NCBI GenBank assembly: GCA_030268105.1
Contig: BSDZ01000004.1
Location: 3,831,001 to 3,895,000 of the forward strand
Origin: Volvox africanus
Lineage: Eukaryota; Chlorophyta; Chlorophyceae; Chlamydomonadales; Volvocaceae
DNA: 64,000 nt
Direction: 5' to 3'
Below the pieces are notes generated by a model. That model made no database searches, had not been told where the DNA came from, and saw only the letters and a program-made list of their open reading frames with translations. Both the position numbers and the translations under genes were made by a program. Positions 42,801-56,672 of this stretch are shown piece after piece. The number at the start of each line of letters is the position of its first letter. Positions within the stretch are counted from its first letter, which is position 1.

Positions 42801-44053
42801 CCCAATAGCCCAAATCATATCATGCTTAAATCATAACCTCAATGCTAAACCTTCAGAGCATCCAAGTTTCACGTATCAACTCCTCTACCACAGCTCCTTA
42901 CACACAAACACATACACACAACACCACAGCCATAGTCACTGCCACGCGCCCACTCTTCCCTCTCACACTTGGGCTGCCTGCCAACTGCTCTGCCAAATCG
43001 CATCCTCCTCTACTCCCCCGGCTCCACGAGCACATCCACGACCTTCGATTCCATGTCCTTGACGCTGTCCTTCAGTGGCTCAATGATGGGCTTCCAGCAA
43101 TTAGCGCACTTGGGTGTACCTTTGATATCCATCACGATGTTGCAGCAAGGTGGCTGATGCTGGAACATGTACCGCGGCGCGGAGCGCGGAGGGGACGCCA
43201 CTAGTGCGCCTTCGAATCCCATAAACAGCATGTCACGTGAGCGGCGCTTGAGAATCTCTGCGGGCTTGCGTGACGTGAAGCCGTAGCGATGCATGATATC
43301 AGGTACTGCGTGCCGAGCCAAAGCCTTCATGCAAGACCACATCTCTGGATAATAGTTTCGGCCGATGCGGCCGTCAGGAACGTAGCACCTAACAAAGAAA
43401 GGGACAGGGAGTGGCGTGGGACGAAAGGAAAGACAAAGCAGGCCAAGAGGAGAAGGGTGGTGAATGTTGGGACGCGATTGCACAAGGAGCAGCAGTCCTC
43501 ACATCTAAGTTGTGGCGGGTTTTGACGAGCGGGAGTGTTGGGGTGCGAAGTGAGAGGAGGGGGGGGAGAATGAGCGGGTCTCATTGGGCCGCTTCCGAAT
43601 AGATGCATAGATGGAAGCAGTGTGGGAAAAGATGCAAGAACACCGACGTCGACCAGCCCGAACACCTCACCAGGGAAGGTGTGCCACAGGTGTTTAGAGC
43701 TGAGCACGCGCTCCGAATCCAGACCGAATACGCCGTTAATTGGCATAACCGGTCATTGTGACCGCTGCGACTGGCTCCGATTTGTGCGCTAGGGAGCGCA
43801 CATATCCGCACTGCCTTCTGCCACAGGCCAAAAGTCCCTCGATCGTGCCGGTGCCTGATCAATTGCCCTTCTACAGATTCTCAATCCGCCCGCCCCAATC
43901 ACCCCATGAAACCTCCTTGGACGCGCGGGAGGAGCCCCACCTGTAATCAATCACGACACGCATGTCGATTGGCCCCGTACAGAAGTCAGGTTTTGAGCCG
44001 TGCGTCTCGTAGAAGGTCATTGTGGGGCCCCAGTAGCCCAGTCGCAGTTGTGT
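39850..44053. repeat. Array unit 2
   Basis: Matches unit 1 except for the bases noted: C at 43107 (Cys codon where unit 1 has Ser) and C at 43234 (Asp codon where unit 1 has Asn). Confidence 0.95.
40176..40984 (+). pseudogene. Orphan copy of ArgRS exons 10-12 (unit 2)
   Basis: Exons equivalent to 35972-36045, 36307-36383 and 36609-36780 are repeated intact with their splice sites and stop codon, but exons 1-9 and the promoter are missing. On its own it can encode only the last part of the anticodon-binding domain. It could be reached only by read-through or splicing from the upstream gene. Confidence 0.9.
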
Positions 44054-44060
44054 GTGGTCC
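41951..44060 (-). other. Minus-strand unknown-gene segments (unit 2)
   Basis: Copy of segments F to A described for unit 1. Exon C carries TPKCANCW here, so this copy has one more Cys than unit 1; it lies near a CxxC-like spacing (C-A-N-C). Confidence 0.4.
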
Positions 44061-47000
44061 CTGCGAGGCAGCCCGTGAGGAAATGGTAAGGGGTTACAGA
44101 ATTACACCCAAGTCATGGTCTGCAGGGAGAGGCATGGCGGGAGAGGCCTTATTCGGCAAATGGGCGGTGAGGTAGTCACGGGCAGTGTGGCCATGCTCCC
44201 GCATGTAGGTGGTATGCGTGTGCGTTGATGTAGTGATTCGTTGTAGGCGGATGCCCGCCCGCCTGCCTGTTCTATTGATTTGGTTTGTGATTTGGATTTG
44301 TTTCGTTTTTCGCCGCCAAACCTGCTGGTACGACCGGCCTTTGCCTCTGTCGCCTAACTCCCGAACCCCGGCTGTGCAGGTATTGTCCGCAAGGCGGAGA
44401 AGGATGTGTACGGGCTTGCTGCTGACACGCCTATTTCTCTGGATCACCCCAAGGTGATTCTCGACAGTTGGAGAGACGTGGATGTGGTCGGGCCTAGGCG
44501 GGTGGTTTGACGAGCAAGAGGCCTGAGTCCGCATGCATTCAATGGGAATGCGGCGGGTAGTCGCCTAGGTGTATGTGTCAATTGCAAGGAAAGGGCAAGG
44601 TGGGTAAGACAGTTGTACCTACAGGTATAGGAATTATGTCCGGCTTTCCTTCTGTCTGGATTGGGGCATTTTTAACGATCCTCCCTCGGGCCCCGGCCCC
44701 CGGCCCCTGAGTAGGAGCTTGAGCTGGCCATCCATTTGTGCAAATTTTCTGAGGCGCTGGAGGACGCCATCGAGGAGCTGGCTCCAAACAGGTGAGGGCA
44801 GAGACCAGAGGGTTATGGGGGTGCACTTCGCAAAGGTGGTGAAGGCGATGATGACCGGGTGGAGTTAACTCCACCATATCCCGTCTGTTTCTTGCTCACC
44901 CTGGTCATTGCACCGCCTCAGCTTTGACCGTCACCGTTCCCACCATTCTCGGCTCTTCGCACTCATCCTTGATGCCGCACTGCGGGACCCCGCGGGTCTT
45001 GATAACCCGCCCGCAGAGTTACGGACTACCTGTACGACCTTTCAGAGAAGTTCAATTCATTCTACGTGGATTGCAAGGTGTTGGGCAGCGAGCAGGAGGC
45101 CTCACGTCTGCTGCTCTGTGAAGCGACCGCTGTCGTCATGCGAAAGTGTTTTGAGCTGCTGGGCATCAAGCCATTATACCGAATCTGAGCCGAGACAGTC
45201 CGGTCCAATATAGTCAGGGAAGAAGGGCCCATACTGGTAGTCGTTACATGACAGCTAACTCAATCAGAGTTTTTTTCGGCGACAGTGATCACTGGTGGCC
45301 GGGGGACTGCTGCGAAAGAGTTAATGTAAAAGTGAGTGGCTCCACGGAGGCGAGGCCAACGGGGCGCAGGATGAAAATGGGGACTGGCTTTGGAATTGGG
45401 TCCACCTTCAAACGTGGTGCAGTTTTCCCGGAGATTGGGAGCCTACGGCCTGGTGTCGAGTCGCTCATCTACGCGGTGTGGTAACTGAAGTGTGGCGATG
45501 AAGGGAAGGATGGATGTGTTTTCCACTTTGTTGCCCAAAGACCGGCGCAAAAGTGACCATTCCTTGTGATGTCGGACGCCTAGGGTTAAGTCAGACTCGG
45601 TATCGAGGAGGGGGAGGAGGAGGAAAAAGGGCGGGGGTGCTGCTGGTTTGTTGCAGCAGGATATGATGAGGATGTGTGCGTCTGGCTGTTGGGTTTCTGA
45701 ACCTTGCATTTTTGGATGTGTTCGCTTTCTCCTGTTTATCGATATCCTGATACTCATCTGCCAGTGTGTAGCAATCACATGTCCAAAAGGCCAGAGTCTG
45801 CAACGGAGATGTAGCAGCTTTAGGAGCCCCGGCAGTTCGATTACCATGTTATGTCATGCTGCATAATCTGTTAGGGCTCTGTTCTGGACACAGAAAGGCA
45901 GCAAATTGCGTGCACACCCAGGTTAACTCCAGGCGCCCACAGAAGTGTAGGACCGCCTTTATTCGTTTAAGAAAACGAATTATTATTAATATTGGCCAGA
46001 CAGCGCGCATCATATCCTTTTGCAATAGATCTGTGTGGGTATTACAGCGGTGCTCATCACAGAAGAGAGCGACTTCTCTCCAATTTCTTCCAACACACGG
46101 TATACCAGCGGGCGCGAGGACTCGCCAGGTAAAAAGCAACAAGACTCTACCGCTTTAGAGCGGCCTCCAGGAACAGGACCACCGTTGCCTCTGAAAACCT
46201 CCAAGCTGCGTCCCTTCTGGGGATGTGTACAGCTGCTGTGCTTTCTTGCACTCCTTCGGGGCCCCCTTAATGCTGGATCTGACATATCCATCTTCGTCGA
46301 TATGTCCATATGTGCCCACTACCAGCGGCTTGCGCCGATCCTTGGAGCCAGGAACTTTTAATGTCCTTACGTCAGGATTTAGCATCTGTTGGGGATAGCC
46401 AGTCTAAAACTAAGACAGTCTGTTGGGCATGGTTGAGTTCACAGAACGATGCGAGATAGTAGACAGACTGTCTTAGTGTTAGGCTTGGCCGTCTGGATAA
46501 CCCCCACATCTCCCTCGCATCTGTACAGCCTGACGTCTCGTGTCCATTCAGGAGGTCTACATCAATGTGCAGCCTGTAAAGGTGTAAACCCCCGTACGAC
46601 ATTCCGTGCTATCCAGGTACTGATCTGCTTCCGGGTACCACCAGTTCCTCACACCCCGAGCGCACTCGTAAAAAGATTTGCATCATAATGCAAGGTTAAT
46701 GCTAGTAGTTATGGTGAAAATTAAGTTGTCACAGACGACTCCATTCATGTTCACGTGGCTGCCATTTAAACCTTTCTAACCCTGCCACTGGTACGAGATG
46801 CTGGCGTGCCATTAGAAACCGTGTGCTTCCCTCGGTGCAACAGCACTGTCAAAACCACCCCCACAGCACGTGCACATAAACCCTTGTTCTCCAGGGTAAA
46901 TAAAGGATCCATGCAATCCCCACCAGTACATCCACCCGGTGTCATCAGCCTGAAGTGCATTATGAGCTCTACCCTGTGCGACTTGCCATTGCTGTCTTTC

Positions 47001-48257
47001 CAGCCCCAATAGCCCAAATCATATCATGCTTAAATCATAACCTCAATGCTAAACCTTCAGAGCATCCAAGTTTCACGTATCAACTCCTCTACCACAGCTC
47101 CTTACACACAAACACATACACACAACACCACAGCCATAGTCACTGCCACGCGCCCACTCTTCCCTCTCACACTTGGGCTGCCTGCCAACTGCTCTGCCAA
47201 ATCGCATCCTCCTCTACTCCCCCGGCTCCACGAGCACATCCACGACCTTCGATTCCATGTCCTTGACGCTGTCCTTCAGTGGCTCAATGATGGGCTTCCA
47301 GCAATTAGCGCACTTGGGTGTACCTTTGATATCCATCACGATGTTGCAGCAAGGTGGCTGATGCTGGAACATGTACCGCGGCGCGGAGCGCGGAGGGGAC
47401 GCCACTAGTGCGCCTTCGAATCCCATAAACAGCATGTCACGTGAGCGGCGCTTGAGAATCTCTGCGGGCTTGCGTGACGTGAAGCCGTAGCGATGCATGA
47501 TATCAGGTACTGCGTGCCGAGCCAAAGCCTTCATGCAAGACCACATCTCTGGATAATAGTTTCGGCCGATGCGGCCGTCAGGAACGTAGCACCTAACAAA
47601 GAAAGGGACAGGGAGTGGCGTGGGACGAAAGGAAAGACAAAGCAGGCCAAGAGGAGAAGGGTGGTGAATGTTGGGACGCGATTGCACAAGGAGCAGCAGT
47701 CCTCACATCTAAGTTGTGGCGGGTTTTGACGAGCGGGAGTGTTGGGGTGCGAAGTGAGAGGAGGGGGGGGAGAATGAGCGGGTCTCATTGGGCCGCTTCC
47801 GAATAGATGCATAGATGGAAGCAGTGTGGGAAAAGATGCAAGAACACCGACGTCGACCAGCCCGAACACCTCACCAGGGAAGGTGTGCCACAGGTGTTTA
47901 GAGCTGAGCACGCGCTCCGAATCCAGACCGAATACGCCGTTAATTGGCATAACCGGTCATTGTGACCGCTGCGACTGGCTCCGATTTGTGCGCTAGGGAG
48001 CGCACATATCCGCACTGCCTTCTGCCACAGGCCAAAAGTCCCTCGATCGTGCCGGTGCCTGATCAATTGCCCTTCTACAGATTCTCAATCCGCCCGCCCC
48101 AATCACCCCATGAAACCTCCTTGGACGCGCGGGAGGAGCCCCACCTGTAATCAATCACGACACGCATGTCGATTGGCCCCGTACAGAAGTCAGGTTTTGA
48201 GCCGTGCGTCTCGTAGAAGGTCATTGTGGGGCCCCAGTAGCCCAGTCGCAGTTGTGT
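44054..48257. repeat. Array unit 3
   Basis: Same state as unit 2 at the diagnostic sites (C at 47311, Cys codon). Confidence 0.95.
44380..45188 (+). pseudogene. Orphan copy of ArgRS exons 10-12 (unit 3)
   Basis: Intact exon sequences and splice borders without the upstream gene, as in unit 2. Confidence 0.9.
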
Positions 48258-48264
48258 GTGGTCC
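46155..48264 (-). other. Minus-strand unknown-gene segments (unit 3)
   Basis: Copy of segments F to A with the Cys variant of exon C. Confidence 0.4.
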
Positions 48265-51200
48265 CTGCGAGGCAGCCCGTGAGGAAATGGTAAGGGGTTA
48301 CAGAATTACACCCAAGTCATGGTCTGCAGGGAGAGGCATGGCGGGAGAGGCCTTATTCGGCAAATGGGCGGTGAGGTAGTCACGGGCAGTGTGGCCATGC
48401 TCCCGCATGTAGGTGGTATGCGTGTGCGTTGATGTAGTGATTCGTTGTAGGCGGATGCCCGCCCGCCTGCCTGTTCTATTGATTTGGTTTGTGATTTGGA
48501 TTTGTTTCGTTTTTCGCCGCCAAACCTGCTGGTACGACCGGCCTTTGCCTCTGTCGCCTAACTCCCGAACCCCGGCTGTGCAGGTATTGTCCGCAAGGCG
48601 GAGAAGGATGTGTACGGGCTTGCTGCTGACACGCCTATTTCTCTGGATCACCCCAAGGTGATTCTCGACAGTTGGAGAGACGTGGATGTGGTCGGGCCTA
48701 GGCGGGTGGTTTGACGAGCAAGAGGCCTGAGTCCGCATGCATTCAATGGGAATGCGGCGGGTAGTCGCCTAGGTGTATGTGTCAATTGCAAGGAAAGGGC
48801 AAGGTGGGTAAGACAGTTGTACCTACAGGTATAGGAATTATGTCCGGCTTTCCTTCTGTCTGGATTGGGGCATTTTTAACGATCCTCCCTCGGGCCCCGG
48901 CCCCCGGCCCCTGAGTAGGAGCTTGAGCTGGCCATCCATTTGTGCAAATTTTCTGAGGCGCTGGAGGACGCCATCGAGGAGCTGGCTCCAAACAGGTGAG
49001 GGCAGAGACCAGAGGGTTATGGGGGTGCACTTCGCAAAGGTGGTGAAGGCGATGATGACCGGGTGGAGTTAACTCCACCATATCCCGTCTGTTTCTTGCT
49101 CACCCTGGTCATTGCACCGCCTCAGCTTTGACCGTCACCGTTCCCACCATTCTCGGCTCTTCGCACTCATCCTTGATGCCGCACTGCGGGACCCCGCGGG
49201 TCTTGATAACCCGCCCGCAGAGTTACGGACTACCTGTACGACCTTTCAGAGAAGTTCAATTCATTCTACGTGGATTGCAAGGTGTTGGGCAGCGAGCAGG
49301 AGGCCTCACGTCTGCTGCTCTGTGAAGCGACCGCTGTCGTCATGCGAAAGTGTTTTGAGCTGCTGGGCATCAAGCCATTATACCGAATCTGAGCCGAGAC
49401 AGTCCGGTCCAATATAGTCAGGGAAGAAGGGCCCATACTGGTAGTCGTTACATGACAGCTAACTCAATCAGAGTTTTTTTCGGCGACAGTGATCACTGGT
49501 GGCCGGGGGACTGCTGCGAAAGAGTTAATGTAAAAGTGAGTGGCTCCACGGAGGCGAGGCCAACGGGGCGCAGGATGAAAATGGGGACTGGCTTTGGAAT
49601 TGGGTCCACCTTCAAACGTGGTGCAGTTTTCCCGGAGATTGGGAGCCTACGGCCTGGTGTCGAGTCGCTCATCTACGCGGTGTGGTAACTGAAGTGTGGC
49701 GATGAAGGGAAGGATGGATGTGTTTTCCACTTTGTTGCCCAAAGACCGGCGCAAAAGTGACCATTCCTTGTGATGTCGGACGCCTAGGGTTAAGTCAGAC
49801 TCGGTATCGAGGAGGGGGAGGAGGAGGAAAAAGGGCGGGGGTGCTGCTGGTTTGTTGCAGCAGGATATGATGAGGATGTGTGCGTCTGGCTGTTGGGTTT
49901 CTGAACCTTGCATTTTTGGATGTGTTCGCTTTCTCCTGTTTATCGATATCCTGATACTCATCTGCCAGTGTGTAGCAATCACATGTCCAAAAGGCCAGAG
50001 TCTGCAACGGAGATGTAGCAGCTTTAGGAGCCCCGGCAGTTCGATTACCATGTTATGTCATGCTGCATAATCTGTTAGGGCTCTGTTCTGGACACAGAAA
50101 GGCAGCAAATTGCGTGCACACCCAGGTTAACTCCAGGCGCCCACAGAAGTGTAGGACCGCCTTTATTCGTTTAAGAAAACGAATTATTATTAATATTGGC
50201 CAGACAGCGCGCATCATATCCTTTTGCAATAGATCTGTGTGGGTATTACAGCGGTGCTCATCACAGAAGAGAGCGACTTCTCTCCAATTTCTTCCAACAC
50301 ACGGTATACCAGCGGGCGCGAGGACTCGCCAGGTAAAAAGCAACAAGACTCTACCGCTTTAGAGCGGCCTCCAGGAACAGGACCACCGTTGCCTCTGAAA
50401 ACCTCCAAGCTGCGTCCCTTCTGGGGATGTGTACAGCTGCTGTGCTTTCTTGCACTCCTTCGGGGCCCCCTTAATGCTGGATCTGACATATCCATCTTCG
50501 TCGATATGTCCATATGTGCCCACTACCAGCGGCTTGCGCCGATCCTTGGAGCCAGGAACTTTTAATGTCCTTACGTCAGGATTTAGCATCTGTTGGGGAT
50601 AGCCAGTCTAAAACTAAGACAGTCTGTTGGGCATGGTTGAGTTCACAGAACGATGCGAGATAGTAGACAGACTGTCTTAGTGTTAGGCTTGGCCGTCTGG
50701 ATAACCGCCACATCTCCCTCGCATCTGTACAGCCTGACGTCTCGTGTCCATTCAGGAGGTCTACATCAATGTGCAGCCTGTAAAGGTGTAAACCCCCGTA
50801 CGACATTCCGTGCTATCCAGGTACTGATCTGCTTCCGGGTACCACCAGTTCCTCACACCCCGAGCGCACTCGTAAAAAGATTTGCATCATAATGCAAGGT
50901 TAATGCTAGTAGTTATGGTGAAAATTAAGTTGTCACAGACGACTCCATTCATGTTCACGTGGCTGCCATTTAAACCTTTCTAACCCTGCCACTGGTACGA
51001 GATGCTGGCGTGCCATTAGAAACCGTGTGCTTCCCTCGGTGCAACAGCACTGTCAAAACCACCCCCACAGCACGTGCACATAAACCCTTGTTCTCCAGGG
51101 TAAATAAAGGATCCATGCAATCCCCACCAGTACATCCACCCGGTGTCATCAGCCTGAAGTGCATTATGAGCTCTACCCTGTGCGACTTGCCATTGCTGTC

Positions 51201-52461
51201 TTTCCAGCCCCAATAGCCCAAATCATATCATGCTTAAATCATAACCTCAATGCTAAACCTTCAGAGCATCCAAGTTTCACGTATCAACTCCTCTACCACA
51301 GCTCCTTACACACAAACACATACACACAACACCACAGCCATAGTCACTGCCACGCGCCCACTCTTCCCTCTCACACTTGGGCTGCCTGCCAACTGCTCTG
51401 CCAAATCGCATCCTCCTCTACTCCCCCGGCTCCACGAGCACATCCACGACCTTCGATTCCATGTCCTTGACGCTGTCCTTCAGTGGCTCAATGATGGGCT
51501 TCCAGCAATTAGCGGACTTGGGTGTACCTTTGATATCCATCACGATGTTGCAGCAAGGTGGCTGATGCTGGAACATGTACCGCGGCGCGGAGCGCGGAGG
51601 GGACGCCACTAGTGCGCCTTCGAATCCCATAAACAGCATGTCACGTGAGCGGCGCTTGAGAATCTCTGCGGGCTTGCGTGACGTGAAGCCGTAGCGATGC
51701 ATGATATCAGGTACTGCGTGCCGAGCCAAAGCCTTCATGCAAGACCACATCTCTGGATAATAGTTTCGGCCGATGCGGCCGTCAGGAACGTAGCACCTAA
51801 CAAAGAAAGGGACAGGGAGTGGCGTGGGACGAAAGGAAAGACAAAGCAGGCCAAGAGGAGAAGGGTGGTGAATGTTGGGACGCGATTGCACAAGGAGCAG
51901 CAGTCCTCACATCTAAGTTGTGGCGGGTTTTGACGAGCGGGAGTGTTGGGGTGCGAAGTGAGAGGAGGGGGGGGAGAATGAGCGGGTCTCATTGGGCCGC
52001 TTCCGAATAGATGCATAGATGGAAGCAGTGTGGGAAAAGATGCAAGAACACCGACGTCGACCAGCCCGAACACCTCACCAGGGAAGGTGTGCCACAGGTG
52101 TTTAGAGCTGAGCACGCGCTCCGAATCCAGACCGAATACGCCGTTAATTGGCATAACCGGTCATTGTGACCGCTGCGACTGGCTCCGATTTGTGCGCTAG
52201 GGAGCGCACATATCCGCACTGCCTTCTGCCACAGGCCAAAAGTCCCTCGATCGTGCCGGTGCCTGATCAATTGCCCTTCTACAGATTCTCAATCCGCCCG
52301 CCCCAATCACCCCATGAAACCTCCTTGGACGCGCGGGAGGAGCCCCACCTGTAATCAATCACGACACGCATGTCGATTGGCCCCGTACAGAAGTCAGGTT
52401 TTGAGCCGTGCGTCTCGTAGAAGGTCATTGTGGGGCCCCAGTAGCCCAGTCGCAGTTGTGT
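48258..52461. repeat. Array unit 4
   Basis: Has the Ser variant (G at 51515) and a private G at 50707 where all other units have C. The base change lies just outside the hairpin, at the offset equivalent to 38095 of unit 1. Confidence 0.95.
48584..49392 (+). pseudogene. Orphan copy of ArgRS exons 10-12 (unit 4)
   Basis: Intact exon sequences and splice borders without the upstream gene. Confidence 0.9.
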
Positions 52462-52468
52462 GTGGTCC
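50359..52468 (-). other. Minus-strand unknown-gene segments (unit 4)
   Basis: Copy of segments F to A with the Ser variant of exon C (TPKSANCW). Confidence 0.4.
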
Positions 52469-55400
52469 CTGCGAGGCAGCCCGTGAGGAAATGGTAAGGG
52501 GTTACAGAATTACACCCAAGTCATGGTCTGCAGGGAGAGGCATGGCGGGAGAGGCCTTATTCGGCAAATGGGCGGTGAGGTAGTCACGGGCAGTGTGGCC
52601 ATGCTCCCGCATGTAGGTGGTATGCGTGTGCGTTGATGTAGTGATTCGTTGTAGGCGGATGCCCGCCCGCCTGCCTGTTCTATTGATTTGGTTTGTGATT
52701 TGGATTTGTTTCGTTTTTCGCCGCCAAACCTGCTGGTACGACCGGCCTTTGCCTCTGTCGCCTAACTCCCGAACCCCGGCTGTGCAGGTATTGTCCGCAA
52801 GGCGGAGAAGGATGTGTACGGGCTTGCTGCTGACACGCCTATTTCTCTGGATCACCCCAAGGTGATTCTCGACAGTTGGAGAGACGTGGATGTGGTCGGG
52901 CCTAGGCGGGTGGTTTGACGAGCAAGAGGCCTGAGTCCGCATGCATTCAATGGGAATGCGGCGGGTAGTCGCCTAGGTGTATGTGTCAATTGCAAGGAAA
53001 GGGCAAGGTGGGTAAGACAGTTGTACCTACAGGTATAGGAATTATGTCCGGCTTTCCTTCTGTCTGGATTGGGGCATTTTTAACGATCCTCCCTCGGGCC
53101 CCGGCCCCCGGCCCCTGAGTAGGAGCTTGAGCTGGCCATCCATTTGTGCAAATTTTCTGAGGCGCTGGAGGACGCCATCGAGGAGCTGGCTCCAAACAGG
53201 TGAGGGCAGAGACCAGAGGGTTATGGGGGTGCACTTCGCAAAGGTGGTGAAGGCGATGATGACCGGGTGGAGTTAACTCCACCATATCCCGTCTGTTTCT
53301 TGCTCACCCTGGTCATTGCACCGCCTCAGCTTTGACCGTCACCGTTCCCACCATTCTCGGCTCTTCGCACTCATCCTTGATGCCGCACTGCGGGACCCCG
53401 CGGGTCTTGATAACCCGCCCGCAGAGTTACGGACTACCTGTACGACCTTTCAGAGAAGTTCAATTCATTCTACGTGGATTGCAAGGTGTTGGGCAGCGAG
53501 CAGGAGGCCTCACGTCTGCTGCTCTGTGAAGCGACCGCTGTCGTCATGCGAAAGTGTTTTGAGCTGCTGGGCATCAAGCCATTATACCGAATCTGAGCCG
53601 AGACAGTCCGGTCCAATATAGTCAGGGAAGAAGGGCCCATACTGGTAGTCGTTACATGACAGCTAACTCAATCAGAGTTTTTTTCGGCGACAGTGATCAC
53701 TGGTGGCCGGGGGACTGCTGCGAAAGAGTTAATGTAAAAGTGAGTGGCTCCACGGAGGCGAGGCCAACGGGGCGCAGGATGAAAATGGGGACTGGCTTTG
53801 GAATTGGGTCCACCTTCAAACGTGGTGCAGTTTTCCCGGAGATTGGGAGCCTACGGCCTGGTGTCGAGTCGCTCATCTACGCGGTGTGGTAACTGAAGTG
53901 TGGCGATGAAGGGAAGGATGGATGTGTTTTCCACTTTGTTGCCCAAAGACCGGCGCAAAAGTGACCATTCCTTGTGATGTCGGACGCCTAGGGTTAAGTC
54001 AGACTCGGTATCGAGGAGGGGGAGGAGGAGGAAAAAGGGCGGGGGTGCTGCTGGTTTGTTGCAGCAGGATATGATGAGGATGTGTGCGTCTGGCTGTTGG
54101 GTTTCTGAACCTTGCATTTTTGGATGTGTTCGCTTTCTCCTGTTTATCGATATCCTGATACTCATCTGCCAGTGTGTAGCAATCACATGTCCAAAAGGCC
54201 AGAGTCTGCAACGGAGATGTAGCAGCTTTAGGAGCCCCGGCAGTTCGATTACCATGTTATGTCATGCTGCATAATCTGTTAGGGCTCTGTTCTGGACACA
54301 GAAAGGCAGCAAATTGCGTGCACACCCAGGTTAACTCCAGGCGCCCACAGAAGTGTAGGACCGCCTTTATTCGTTTAAGAAAACGAATTATTATTAATAT
54401 TGGCCAGACAGCGCGCATCATATCCTTTTGCAATAGATCTGTGTGGGTATTACAGCGGTGCTCATCACAGAAGAGAGCGACTTCTCTCCAATTTCTTCCA
54501 ACACACGGTATACCAGCGGGCGCGAGGACTCGCCAGGTAAAAAGCAACAAGACTCTACCGCTTTAGAGCGGCCTCCAGGAACAGGACCACCGTTGCCTCT
54601 GAAAACCTCCAAGCTGCGTCCCTTCTGGGGATGTGTACAGCTGCTGTGCTTTCTTGCACTCCTTCGGGGCCCCCTTAATGCTGGATCTGACATATCCATC
54701 TTCGTCGATATGTCCATATGTGCCCACTACCAGCGGCTTGCGCCGATCCTTGGAGCCAGGAACTTTTAATGTCCTTACGTCAGGATTTAGCATCTGTTGG
54801 GGATAGCCAGTCTAAAACTAAGACAGTCTGTTGGGCATGGTTGAGTTCACAGAACGATGCGAGATAGTAGACAGACTGTCTTAGTGTTAGGCTTGGCCGT
54901 CTGGATAACCCCCACATCTCCCTCGCATCTGTACAGCCTGACGTCTCGTGTCCATTCAGGAGGTCTACATCAATGTGCAGCCTGTAAAGGTGTAAACCCC
55001 CGTACGACATTCCGTGCTATCCAGGTACTGATCTGCTTCCGGGTACCACCAGTTCCTCACACCCCGAGCGCACTCGTAAAAAGATTTGCATCATAATGCA
55101 AGGTTAATGCTAGTAGTTATGGTGAAAATTAAGTTGTCACAGACGACTCCATTCATGTTCACGTGGCTGCCATTTAAACCTTTCTAACCCTGCCACTGGT
55201 ACGAGATGCTGGCGTGCCATTAGAAACCGTGTGCTTCCCTCGGTGCAACAGCACTGTCAAAACCACCCCCACAGCACGTGCACATAAACCCTTGTTCTCC
55301 AGGGTAAATAAAGGATCCATGCAATCCCCACCAGTACATCCACCCGGTGTCATCAGCCTGAAGTGCATTATGAGCTCTACCCTGTGCGACTTGCCATTGC

Positions 55401-56665
55401 TGTCTTTCCAGCCCCAATAGCCCAAATCATATCATGCTTAAATCATAACCTCAATGCTAAACCTTCAGAGCATCCAAGTTTCACGTATCAACTCCTCTAC
55501 CACAGCTCCTTACACACAAACACATACACACAACACCACAGCCATAGTCACTGCCACGCGCCCACTCTTCCCTCTCACACTTGGGCTGCCTGCCAACTGC
55601 TCTGCCAAATCGCATCCTCCTCTACTCCCCCGGCTCCACGAGCACATCCACGACCTTCGATTCCATGTCCTTGACGCTGTCCTTCAGTGGCTCAATGATG
55701 GGCTTCCAGCAATTAGCGGACTTGGGTGTACCTTTGATATCCATCACGATGTTGCAGCAAGGTGGCTGATGCTGGAACATGTACCGCGGCGCGGAGCGCG
55801 GAGGGGACGCCACTAGTGCGCCTTCGAATCCCATAAACAGCATGTCACGTGAGCGGCGCTTGAGAATCTCTGCGGGCTTGCGTGACGTGAAGCCGTAGCG
55901 ATGCATGATATCAGGTACTGCGTGCCGAGCCAAAGCCTTCATGCAAGACCACATCTCTGGATAATAGTTTCGGCCGATGCGGCCGTCAGGAACGTAGCAC
56001 CTAACAAAGAAAGGGACAGGGAGTGGCGTGGGACGAAAGGAAAGACAAAGCAGGCCAAGAGGAGAAGGGTGGTGAATGTTGGGACGCGATTGCACAAGGA
56101 GCAGCAGTCCTCACATCTAAGTTGTGGCGGGTTTTGACGAGCGGGAGTGTTGGGGTGCGAAGTGAGAGGAGGGGGGGGAGAATGAGCGGGTCTCATTGGG
56201 CCGCTTCCGAATAGATGCATAGATGGAAGCAGTGTGGGAAAAGATGCAAGAACACCGACGTCGACCAGCCCGAACACCTCACCAGGGAAGGTGTGCCACA
56301 GGTGTTTAGAGCTGAGCACGCGCTCCGAATCCAGACCGAATACGCCGTTAATTGGCATAACCGGTCATTGTGACCGCTGCGACTGGCTCCGATTTGTGCG
56401 CTAGGGAGCGCACATATCCGCACTGCCTTCTGCCACAGGCCAAAAGTCCCTCGATCGTGCCGGTGCCTGATCAATTGCCCTTCTACAGATTCTCAATCCG
56501 CCCGCCCCAATCACCCCATGAAACCTCCTTGGACGCGCGGGAGGAGCCCCACCTGTAATCAATCACGACACGCATGTCGATTGGCCCCGTACAGAAGTCA
56601 GGTTTTGAGCCGTGCGTCTCGTAGAAGGTCATTGTGGGGCCCCAGTAGCCCAGTCGCAGTTGTGT
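52462..56665. repeat. Array unit 5
   Basis: Ser variant (G at 55719); otherwise the common sequence at the sites compared. Confidence 0.95.
52788..53596 (+). pseudogene. Orphan copy of ArgRS exons 10-12 (unit 5)
   Basis: Intact exon sequences and splice borders without the upstream gene. Confidence 0.9.
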
Positions 56666-56672
56666 GTGGTCC
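54563..56672 (-). other. Minus-strand unknown-gene segments (unit 5)
   Basis: Copy of segments F to A with the Ser variant of exon C. Confidence 0.4.
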